Source: Lonicera japonica
Taxonomy: Eukaryota > Streptophyta > Magnoliopsida > Dipsacales > Caprifoliaceae
NCBI GenBank assembly: GCA_021464415.1
Contig: CM038467.1
Span: 17,757,127-17,821,126 of the forward strand
Direction of reading: 5' to 3'
Length of the DNA stretch: 64,000 nucleotides
Shown here: positions 48,100 through 56,169 of the stretch, piece by piece
How positions within the stretch are numbered: the stretch's first letter is position 1
Layout of the letters: the number at the start of each line of letters is the position of its first letter
Notes under the pieces: model-generated
Told to the model about the DNA's origin: nothing
Database searches by the model: none
Seen by the model: the letters and a program-made list of their open reading frames with translations, nothing else
Translations under genes and position numbers: made by a program

Positions 48100-48490
48100 G
48101 CCTATTTGGTTTGAGATCATTTTTTCGATTATGGACTCTTAATTTGATGCGTAATGATTACAAAACTTCTTACCGTCCGCAAAAATGATTGTATTTTCCT
48201 AATTCTAAAATCAAGGTTTCACAATCTATCATGTGGATCTTTGACTTTTCAGGAACTTAATCAATTACATCCCTTCTATTGTTCTGAAATGTAATCAGTA
48301 CATTCATAAAAGCCTACACAAATACTTTTAATATCTTTCTTATACTTCAAATTAAAAGTAAAATATTTGGGGAGAACAAAAGGCCTATCTAGGTAAATCC
48401 CAAATTCCAAGCATATAATAAAACAAACATCAAAGGAGATGCAAAGTGCAAAGCCAGGAAAACCAAAACTAAAGTTCCACAAAACGATGA

Positions 48491-48561
48491 AACAATACAA
48501 TGTGATGGAAGCATGCAAACTGGACTAGTAAATGGCAATAGCAAATCAGCAATAATGAAAA
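48491..48561 (-). repeat. Terminal direct repeat of EPRV, left copy
   Basis: Identical over all 71 bases to 55885-55955. Beyond it, a second 19-bp identical block (ACTTCTCCACTGTGTCAAA) occurs at 48595-48613 and 55987-56005. These mark the same part of the viral circle at both ends of the insert. Confidence 0.9.
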
Positions 48562-48565
48562 GCCT

Positions 48566-48734
48566 GGTTTAAATAGAAGGGAAAAGCAAATACAACTTCT
48601 CCACTGTGTCAAAAAGAAAGTGCACAGTGAAAGCAAACCAGGAAAAGTGCACAGTAAAAGCAAATAGTAAACTTAATTATTTTGCAAGCAAACAAAAGCA
48701 AACGAATTATTTTACAAGCAAACGAAAGCAAACG
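48566..48734 (-). promoter_or_regulatory. Putative pararetroviral promoter with enhancer repeats
   Basis: On the minus strand a TATA-like TATTTAAA lies at 48568-48575. Upstream of it (higher coordinates) are two imperfect copies of a 21-bp unit AAAGTGCACAGTxAAAGCAAA (48617-48637 and 48644-48664). Next come two adjacent 30-bp units (48675-48704 and 48705-48734), each with GCAAAC repeats. Tandem repeats between the last ORF and the TATA box are what one expects of a pararetrovirus full-length-transcript promoter. Activity is inferred. Confidence 0.55.
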
Positions 48735-48839
48735 ACATAATAATTGCCATGGGACCCTCTGGTGGCGTGTGCTAGATAGTGGTGCAGGCGTTCGTCCAAA
48801 GTGATCCAAACTTTAATAAAGTTTTCTTAAATAATAATT

Positions 48840-50173
48840 TTACTCCACTTGATTTTTCCCTTTGTCTTTTACAGGTGAAGCAGTTGAGTCTTCATAAAGA
48901 CTGGCGAGCCATCTTCCCATATGTGTTGTCATATCCTCATTTGGCTCCGCAAAATCTTCGTCATCAATATTAACCAATTGGGCAGATTCAGATTTTATTT
49001 CAGATTTTGAATCCTGAGAAACAGACATGAAGTCTTCATCCATATCTAACTGACAGGCCAGATTTTGGAGAATTTTAGCTTTAAGCTCCTTGATAGGGGT
49101 ATTTGGGAATTTCTCTTTAAGAGAGGCCAAAGAAGGAGTTTAAACTCTGATTTTTCAATAACTTGCTTCTTTAAGAACGCATCATCCTCAGCTGATTTTG
49201 TATTAATTTCGAGGAACTCAAATAAATCTTTTTTAATTTGAACTATTAGTTCAGTGGTATCAAATTTAGGCCACCATTTATAATAGTAGTCACGTACTAA
49301 CAAAAATAACCCATTACTCCTGGTAGTCGTATTATAGTTCCATTGAAATATCCAAGGAATATGATATTTTGTAAGAAAATGCAATAATGCAAAATTAGTA
49401 ATAGGGTGTTGCTCCTTAATAAGGAGTCTGGGATGATTTTTGCTATAAGCAACAAATAATTCATATAAATTATTCGGGAAAATATCCTCTTCGGGACCAT
49501 TTAAAATAAACCATTGGAAAAACCAGTGGGGAAGAGATTCTAAATAAGAATCGTCGCTTTTAAGCTTATCAATACGGAAAAACCAGGTGTGGGAATTGTA
49601 CTGGTTTTGATATAAAAAGGCTTTTTTCCAAGCATCGATATAATCCCAATAACTATAATAACGGGGAGCATTTTTATCATCTGAATAACGAGTCTGTAGT
49701 GCTTGTTCTTTATTCGGATTTAATCCCCATTCTTCAATACTAATTACGCCTTTAATAAAAGCTTTACTGAACGCAATTTCTGGGTTAAATGAACCCACAT
49801 TCCTGTTCATATGCGTAAATACTACGCTCTCCGTATCTTTAAGAATGGCCTCATAATATTCTCTAGTTTTTCCGCTAACAAGTGGAAAATCCATATTATT
49901 CTCGAAATATCTTTGGGCAATAGTCCCTGGGTTCATTGCAAATCTTTGATCCCCCTTTTGTAAATACAAAACAAAATCCTGTTGTGGCTTTTTTAAAGCC
50001 ACCTGAACTTCCTCTTTAAGAGCCTCTTTAAAAGTCCCTGGCGGTTTAACCTGAGAAGAGGACGCTTGAGATTTAATCCCAGAAGTACCAATATTTCTTG
50101 CAGGAGACCTTTGAGGTCCTCCTCTACCTCTGTTTCCTCTATAAGAGGAAAAGGAACCTGTTGGCCTGCTCAT
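48840..50173 (-). pseudogene. EPRV ORF2, protein of unknown function
   Basis: The start codon at 50173 overlaps the stop of the polymerase ORF as ATGA, suggesting translation by re-initiation. The first 375-codon frame (to 49046) begins with an RGG/Ser-rich, basic segment (SSYRGNRGRGG) typical of RNA-binding tails. It continues with a long Trp/Tyr-rich domain of no family I recognise (for example ESLPHWFFQWFILNGPEED). A frameshift near 49135 moves the remainder to the frame 49130-48840, an acidic C-terminus ending in a Lys-rich tail. The position matches the second ORF of florendoviruses, whose role is not known. Apart from the one shift, the sequence looks preserved. Confidence 0.75.
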
Positions 50174-52449
50174 GAGGCCTTTCCCTGCAAAAATTCCCTA
50201 GTTAAGAAATCAGGAAGAGAATTTGATTCTCCTTTTATAAATTCTATTTTAAAATCAAATACTGATAAAATTGCTTGCCATCTAGCAAATATTTGTTTGG
50301 AAGCAATATTTTTTACATCTTTTTCAAGCACATCTTTCGCTGCCTGACAATCAATACGTAAGAGAAATTCTTGATTCAATAAATCTTCTTGGAAATCAGA
50401 AATACATTCAACAACAGATAATATTTCTTTTTTAATAGTAGAATAGTTTTTCTGAGCATTATTCCATTTGCCAGAAGTGAATCTAGATAATATCTCTTTA
50501 TCAGAATCTTTAAACTTTTGTTTAAGAATTCCTCCATAGCCAATATCAGAGGCATCTGTTTCAACAATTTTAAATGAGTAAGGTGAAACTAATGCCAAAC
50601 AAGGAAGTTGTTTAACTTTAGATTTAATAATTTTTATAGCAATAGTGTGTCTTTCAGACCATGGGAGAGGATTTTTTCTCAGCCTTTCATATAGAGGAAT
50701 ACAATCGGTAGCTAAATTTTTATAATAGTCACGAATATAATTTAGAGATCCTAAGAATCTCTGTAATTGAGTTTTATCACGAATTTCATCAGGAAATTTT
50801 TCAGCAAACTCAATGGCCCTATTAATAGGAATAATATTTCCCTTAGTAATTTCATGTCCTAAAAATCTTATTTTTGTTTGAAAAATACTCATCTTTTTAG
50901 CCGACACAACCAAACCGGCATTCTTTATAATTTTAATAAAAATTTGTATATGTTTAATATGCTGATCAATGCTATTAGAAAAAATAAGAATATCATCAAT
51001 GTAAACAATAGAAAAAGTGCTATAAGGAGTAAAAATGTCATTCATAATATTCTGAAATTCTGAGGGGGCATTTTTAAGCCCAAATGGCATAACATTCCAT
51101 TCAAAATGTCCAAACGGGACAGTGAAAGCAGTTTTATACCTATCAGCTTCAGCAATTTGAATTTGCCAATATCCAGATTTTAAATCAAATTTGGAGAAAA
51201 TAGTAGCAGCCTGTAAACGGGCTAATAAATCTTTCTTATTAGGGAGAGGATATCTAATCCATTTCAAGACTTTGTTTAAAGGTTTATAGTTAATAACTAA
51301 TCTAGGGGCACCACGCTCAATTTCAGATGCCTTGTTAACATAAAAGGCAGTACAGCTCCAAGGAGAATAACTTTTCCTAATAAGGTTTTTCTCTATAAGA
51401 GAAGAAATCTCACCTTTACAGTGTTCTAAGAGAATATAATTCATTTGAGCAGGTCTAGCTTTAGTAGATATATTTTTCTCATCAAAATTGTCTTCATAAG
51501 GAAGAGGAACAATATGTTTCTTTCTATTCCAGAAAGCGGTAGGGATATCACTACAGACTTCTCTAATAATTTGTTCTTGTAGTTTCTTAATAGTCACTTT
51601 ATTTTTATTGATTTGAAGATTAATGTTCATAATTTTTAAATCTTCATGCAAAAATTCAATTTGTTTTTCTTTAAAGACAAGTTTATCCTTAACCTCATTA
51701 ACTTCCTTAATACGAGGTTTAGTAATAAATTTAAATATCACATCTCTATTATCAAATTGAGTAACTAGACCCCTTTCATCCTTGGTAAAAGGCTCTATAA
51801 GTTTTATAAAAGGAGTACCTAATATAATACGCTGAGATAAATCTTTAATTAAAATAAAAGTGCTTTTTATGCACATGCCATCATTACAAACATAAGCATT
51901 GGATAATTTAAAATTAATTTTGAGCTTATTGCCTCCCGCACTAGTCATAGATTCAGAAGTTTTTTCAAAATACTTAGTTGGGACTAATCCTTCCCTAATA
52001 CAATTCATATCAGCTCCTGTATCAAGAAGAGCTATATCTTTAAGAATAAAATCTTTATCCACAACAATAGTAATATTTATGTACCATTTTTGAACAATAA
52101 CTTGATCTATAAGATTAAGGAAATTGTCACTAGTATTAAGGACAACAGTTTGGGAAGAACTCTCAGTAATAGTAGGAGATTTTTCTAGAATAGAGAGACG
52201 AAATTTAATATCTCTAACCTCAGTTTTAAGACTATTAATTTCTGTTTTTAAATCCGAAATAGTAACCTCTTTCTCTGGAGTTTTATAAAAACTTTCAAGG
52301 ATATTATGTAAAGAATATGGTTCTGTACTAGGTAATATACTTTTTTCTGTTTTAAACGTGGTTAGATATTGTTCTATAAGTTTACGTTTAACGTTGGTGT
52401 CTTCAACTTGATCTATAAGATCTAAAATAGACTGTTCTTCTTTAGTCAA
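50170..52449 (-). CDS. EPRV protease-reverse transcriptase-RNase H
   Basis: Viral replication region, open for 759 codons with no internal stop. A predicted coiled-coil-like stretch lies at residues 60-92. The aspartic protease active site LLDTGADMNC is at about 141-150 and its GTPF flap-side motif at about 211. RT spans about 340-520 with FDLKSGYWQI and the catalytic YIDD at 483-486. RNase H has all four expected acidic residues (D632 in TDASD, E675, D700, D747). The frame has no ATG at its 5' edge (it opens with TTG), and its N-terminal continuation lies in another frame overlapping the end of the coat-protein ORF. It was therefore probably once fused to the coat-protein region and separated by a frameshift near 52560. 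Catalytic motifs are intact; expression from this locus is unknown. Confidence 0.9.
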   Translation of the reverse strand: MTKEEQSILDLIDQVEDTNVKRKLIEQYLTTFKTEKSILPSTEPYSLHNILESFYKTPEKEVTISDLKTEINSLKTEVRDIKFRLSILEKSPTITESSSQTVVLNTSDNFLNLIDQVIVQKWYINITIVVDKDFILKDIALLDTGADMNCIREGLVPTKYFEKTSESMTSAGGNKLKINFKLSNAYVCNDGMCIKSTFILIKDLSQRIILGTPFIKLIEPFTKDERGLVTQFDNRDVIFKFITKPRIKEVNEVKDKLVFKEKQIEFLHEDLKIMNINLQINKNKVTIKKLQEQIIREVCSDIPTAFWNRKKHIVPLPYEDNFDEKNISTKARPAQMNYILLEHCKGEISSLIEKNLIRKSYSPWSCTAFYVNKASEIERGAPRLVINYKPLNKVLKWIRYPLPNKKDLLARLQAATIFSKFDLKSGYWQIQIAEADRYKTAFTVPFGHFEWNVMPFGLKNAPSEFQNIMNDIFTPYSTFSIVYIDDILIFSNSIDQHIKHIQIFIKIIKNAGLVVSAKKMSIFQTKIRFLGHEITKGNIIPINRAIEFAEKFPDEIRDKTQLQRFLGSLNYIRDYYKNLATDCIPLYERLRKNPLPWSERHTIAIKIIKSKVKQLPCLALVSPYSFKIVETDASDIGYGGILKQKFKDSDKEILSRFTSGKWNNAQKNYSTIKKEILSVVECISDFQEDLLNQEFLLRIDCQAAKDVLEKDVKNIASKQIFARWQAILSVFDFKIEFIKGESNSLPDFLTREFLQGKAS

Positions 52450-52475
52450 GACATTAATACTAAGACCATTAGTTT

Positions 52476-53726
52476 CTAATATCGCCTTATAATAGTCAGT
52501 CTGTGATTTGCAATTACAATCAGAATCAGACTCCGAATTATTAGAAGAGGCACCAGAAGGGACTCAGATTTAATGTTGTTTACCTCTTCTTCTTCGTTAT
52601 CTTCCTCATCATCACTAGGGTTTAATAAAACCGCCATAAGTTGCCTTTTAAGGCCTTCATCAGCTATTTCATTAAGCTTTTGCTTAGTCCAACACTTATT
52701 AGCATAATGGCCAGCTTTGCCACATTTCCTACAAATAACTTGACTCATATTGGGCTTTTTATTTGGCCCAGGCTTCCTATAAGGAGTCCTAGAGGTAGAA
52801 GGTGGTGGAGGGGCCTTCTTATGTGATTTTTTACGCCTTTTATGGTGTTTTTTAGTTCTATTAGAACTATCAATAGTTTTCTTAATCCTAGAATAAGGAA
52901 TACTCATATCATAAGCAAACTGATCACAAAATTCACCTATTTCTTTACGACCAGTTAAATTCTGAGCCTTAAGTTGAGCTTTAAGCTTAATATCATTACA
53001 CAAAGATAAGCCTTCAGCAATACATTCACTAATAAGATAACCATAAGTATAATCCTTATAAGGAATGGAAGTACCACCATGTTTTTTACTAATACGGTCT
53101 TTAACCTTCTGGGCAAATAAAGTAGGAAGACCTGCTATAAATTTTTCTTTCCAGAAATCAGCATTAGCGTCTTCTCTGGTCATAACCTTAGAGAGGAATA
53201 CATCCTTATACCACCTAAAATGGGTCAGAGTAGGACACTTCAAATTTATTAATAAATCCTTACTTCTATCTAATATAGTAGGGTGAGGGCCTATAAAATG
53301 TTGTACAATAGCAGTTAGGAGAGAATAGACAGCATTCTCTTCAGCTTTAGGTTGAACCTGGGTAATATCCTGGCCTTGTTCATTTTTAGTAGTAACATTA
53401 ATATTAACTATTTTTACAGAATTTTTAATCTCATTTCTCTGACTATCAGTCAGAACGTTATCCCACCAACCTCTTAGTTGGCCAGAAAAACCTGCAATCA
53501 TAAATTCAGCAACACTTTTGTCACTGCTACCACTAGCTTTGCAAGCAGTACCATACATAGTCATTCGGTATAATTGAGTTAATATTTGATATTCGGACAT
53601 ACCATCAATATACCACTCATAAATAGTTTTAGCACTGAAATTAACTGTAGGATTAAAAATAGCTTCTTCCTCAAATAACATATCTTGAGGGGTAGGACGC
53701 TGGTAATAAGTCCTAGTGGGAGCCAT
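52476..53726 (-). CDS. EPRV coat protein with zinc knuckle
   Basis: Capsid region of the pararetrovirus. The first ATG in frame gives a start at 53726 (MAPTRTYYQRP); the frame itself is open from 53738 via GTG. The central part is a caulimovirid-type capsid domain. It is followed by a strongly basic stretch (KKHHKRRKKSHKK), then a CCHC zinc knuckle CRKCGKAGHYANKC. The acidic cluster SDDEEDNEEEE follows, as is usual for these coat proteins. The last roughly 28 codons are read in a frame that does not fit and end at 52476, which suggests a one-base shift near 52560. Overlap with the movement-protein frame at the 5' end (53579-53738) likewise points to a shift. Confidence 0.85.
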   Translation of the reverse strand: MAPTRTYYQRPTPQDMLFEEEAIFNPTVNFSAKTIYEWYIDGMSEYQILTQLYRMTMYGTACKASGSSDKSVAEFMIAGFSGQLRGWWDNVLTDSQRNEIKNSVKIVNINVTTKNEQGQDITQVQPKAEENAVYSLLTAIVQHFIGPHPTILDRSKDLLINLKCPTLTHFRWYKDVFLSKVMTREDANADFWKEKFIAGLPTLFAQKVKDRISKKHGGTSIPYKDYTYGYLISECIAEGLSLCNDIKLKAQLKAQNLTGRKEIGEFCDQFAYDMSIPYSRIKKTIDSSNRTKKHHKRRKKSHKKAPPPPSTSRTPYRKPGPNKKPNMSQVICRKCGKAGHYANKCWTKQKLNEIADEGLKRQLMAVLLNPSDDEEDNEEEEVNNIKSESLLVPLLIIRSLILIVIANHRLTIIRRY

Positions 53727-55627
53727 TTGGGTAGCCACATGGTTTTACCAAACGTTATTTTATTTAGATCTCCTTCCATAGCTAATAACTCATTTTTAAA
53801 TCGAGTAATATCAGAAAATTCAGTCTCATAATCGGAGACATCCTCAGTTTGAGTAATAGGGAGAATCTGTTTTCCATTAAATAAACGGAGGTTTTCTAAT
53901 TTTTCAGTAAGAGCTTCAACTATCTCTTTGTTTTTATCATTATGCTTAAATTTCTCAGTAATTTCTATAACCGGTTTAATATAAGAGGTTTCAACCTTAG
54001 GTTTTTCTATAATAGGAGTAGGTCGCTTTTCTTCGATAGCTTGAACTTTTTCTAATGTTTCCTCAATACGAGTTAATTGACTCGCTATAGTCTGTATATG
54101 CAAGTTGGTGTAATTATTTTGCTTAATAACCTTATTAAGATCATCAGGACCTATATGAGACGATGTTATCCTAATATTAGACGAAAAGGCATTTGTCTCT
54201 AAGGTCTGATTTTCTCCTACCTCTATTTTTAAGGCTTCAGTAGGAGGATAAAGGGACTGGACCATATTTCCAGAAACAGTTTTCCAAGTTTTATAAAAAC
54301 TATCTATAGTACAAATATTGGGGTAATCTCCCTCATAATTACTATAAAACCAAGTGACAAAAGGAATAACTTCTTCGTTTTCATCAATATGTTCATAGAA
54401 TTTTGCTTTAAAAAATAATTTATGTTCTTCTGAAAATTCAGCAAAAAACCATTTTCTAAAATCAGAATATTTTTCTTGCATAAACTCAGTATTACAATCA
54501 GTCCTCTTATAAGTAAATTCACTTTTAGTAATAGTCAAAATTTGTTTCATAGCAAAACCTAATTCTGAAACAGTATCAGGTTCATTTTTTGAAGGTTTAG
54601 AATAAACACCATGAGGAATATTTTGTTGAGAATTAATAACACCTTCAAATTGTAAATCATCATTTTTAGTACCAGAACTTCCTTCATAGGGGATGGTTCT
54701 AGGGATAGGGATACTAGAACTAATAGTAGGCGCAGGAGTATAAAATCTTTGGCTTTCTGAATGAGAGGCCGAAGATGGCCTTTTAGATGAGGTAGATAAC
54801 CTAGCAGTTTTATTATTATCAAATCTAACAATAACATCTCCATCATCAAATTGAAGAATTTCCTCAATTTTTTTATTTTCAACAGGGGTAGGTGGAGCAG
54901 CAGCCTCCAATAACCATTGTTCAGGTAATTCAATTTCATTCCATTTAATGGTCCTAGGCACGGCTATATCAGATTTTAATAGATTAGTCTCAATAAGTGT
55001 CGTTTTACCCTTAGGATCATATCTTTTAGCATTAGGGCTAAGGGTATTCATAACCTTATAATGGACTCTATAAGTAACATTTAAAGGTTCACTACCTTCT
55101 TTCAAATCATAACCATTCATTTGAATATTTAAAGTTAAAACATCTAATAAATTTTTATCAGATAAAGAGACAGAATAATCAGGGAAGCAGTTAAAATAAA
55201 CTGGGCCATCACATAAACTAGTCTGAATTATTCCTAATAAGGAATCTTTAAATTTATTATGTCTACAATCACGTAAAGCAATTAATAAAGAGGTATTTAA
55301 ACCCAGAGAAGTTAAAGGTTTAATAGCTACTTGTATTAAGCCAATATGCATATATTTATACTTATCTTTATAGCGTAAGATTTCATCTTCATGTAATAAT
55401 TGCATATGATCCAGATTATTACCAACAGGAATGGTCTGTTCAATAGTTTTAATAGACATTGAAGAAATAAAATCAAACATTCCAGAATTATAAATTTTGT
55501 TTGGTTTAACCATCGGTAAATGCCAGTTTAATAATTTATTTTCTATATTAGAAAATTCAACATCATCAGTGTTCTTTATAAAAGAACTGGGAACATATTT
55601 TGAACGAGAAATAGATCTGCTCAACAT
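53579..55627 (-). CDS. EPRV movement protein region
   Basis: 682-codon frame starting at an ATG (MLSRSISRSKYVPSSF). The N-terminal 250-300 residues look like a 30K-superfamily movement protein, which moves virus through plasmodesmata. They include the IALRDCRHNKFKDSLLG segment, with its conserved Asp, and VYFNCFPDYSVSLSD. The remainder is a linker with a Ser/Thr/Pro-rich part (about residues 285-330), a conserved Trp/Phe-rich block (DFRKWFFAEFSEEHKLFF) and a coiled-coil-like stretch near 525-560. The last 45 or so codons appear to be out of frame: the coat protein begins in another frame within this overlap. The primer-binding site lies about 145 bases upstream. Confidence 0.8.
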   Translation of the reverse strand: MLSRSISRSKYVPSSFIKNTDDVEFSNIENKLLNWHLPMVKPNKIYNSGMFDFISSMSIKTIEQTIPVGNNLDHMQLLHEDEILRYKDKYKYMHIGLIQVAIKPLTSLGLNTSLLIALRDCRHNKFKDSLLGIIQTSLCDGPVYFNCFPDYSVSLSDKNLLDVLTLNIQMNGYDLKEGSEPLNVTYRVHYKVMNTLSPNAKRYDPKGKTTLIETNLLKSDIAVPRTIKWNEIELPEQWLLEAAAPPTPVENKKIEEILQFDDGDVIVRFDNNKTARLSTSSKRPSSASHSESQRFYTPAPTISSSIPIPRTIPYEGSSGTKNDDLQFEGVINSQQNIPHGVYSKPSKNEPDTVSELGFAMKQILTITKSEFTYKRTDCNTEFMQEKYSDFRKWFFAEFSEEHKLFFKAKFYEHIDENEEVIPFVTWFYSNYEGDYPNICTIDSFYKTWKTVSGNMVQSLYPPTEALKIEVGENQTLETNAFSSNIRITSSHIGPDDLNKVIKQNNYTNLHIQTIASQLTRIEETLEKVQAIEEKRPTPIIEKPKVETSYIKPVIEITEKFKHNDKNKEIVEALTEKLENLRLFNGKQILPITQTEDVSDYETEFSDITRFKNELLAMEGDLNKITFGKTMWLPKWLPLGLITSVLPLKICYLRKKLFLILQLISVLKLFMSGILMVCPNIKY

Positions 55628-55772
55628 ATCAAGAGAAAAATATAATACACAGAAACAATAAAATTAGCACGCCTGTCAACGATTTACACAAACACAAATA
55701 CCCAATCAAGCATTACCTTTGCTGTAAGGGTTAGGGCTGCAACGCGACTTGAGTGACGTCCCACTAATTCCT

Positions 55773-55786
55773 GCCTCTGATACCAA
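55773..55786 (-). other. EPRV primer-binding site (tRNA-Met)
   Basis: On the minus strand this reads TGGTATCAGAGGCA, complementary to the 3' end of initiator tRNA-Met, which primes minus-strand DNA synthesis in Caulimoviridae. It lies between the R region and the first ORF. Confidence 0.8.
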
Positions 55787-55835
55787 ATTAATCTAGGATC
55801 GAGATGTGGAGCAGAGATACATAAAACTTCAAACT

Positions 55836-55841
55836 TTTATT
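55836..55841 (-). terminator. EPRV polyadenylation signal
   Basis: AATAAA on the minus strand, 45-50 bases downstream of the terminal repeat and upstream of the primer-binding site. This is the place where pararetroviral full-length RNAs are polyadenylated after passing once around the circle. Confidence 0.5.
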
Positions 55842-55884
55842 AATTGAAACAAGATTACAGAAGAAAGAAGATTACAGAGAAGGA

Positions 55885-55955
55885 ACAATACAATGTGATG
55901 GAAGCATGCAAACTGGACTAGTAAATGGCAATAGCAAATCAGCAATAATGAAAAA
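55885..55955 (-). repeat. Terminal direct repeat of EPRV, right copy
   Basis: Identical to 48491-48561. The adjoining 31 bases on the outer side differ between the copies before the second shared block begins at 55987. Confidence 0.9.
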
Positions 55956-56169
55956 TTATTTCCCTTGTAGCTAAATATTCATCCCACTTCTCCACTGTGT
56001 CAAACGGAATGAAAGTTGAGCAACCATCTCAATGGTCAATAACAGAATCATGTAAAACACTTCTCAACTATAAACTGAACGGTTACAAGAAGAGTGCAAC
56101 ATTGATATAGTTCTATCATCATGTATTATTTCTATCCAACTCCAAAAAAAGGGAGCATCACTCTCCCCA

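Larger units (their letters stand above)
48491..56005 (-). mobile_element. Endogenous pararetrovirus (Caulimoviridae)
   Basis: A nearly full-length integrated plant pararetrovirus, read right to left. Order: repeat/R region with poly(A) signal (55836-55841), tRNA-Met primer site (about 55773-55786), movement protein, coat protein, protease-RT-RNase H, a downstream ORF of unknown function, a repeat-rich promoter region, then a second copy of the terminal repeat. The first three coding blocks are each separated by single frame changes, and the last ORF starts at an ATGA overlap. One long polyprotein followed by a second ORF is the Florendovirus layout, so I favour that genus. Integrase and LTRs of retrotransposon type are absent. 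Damage is limited to a few frameshifts. Confidence 0.85.
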
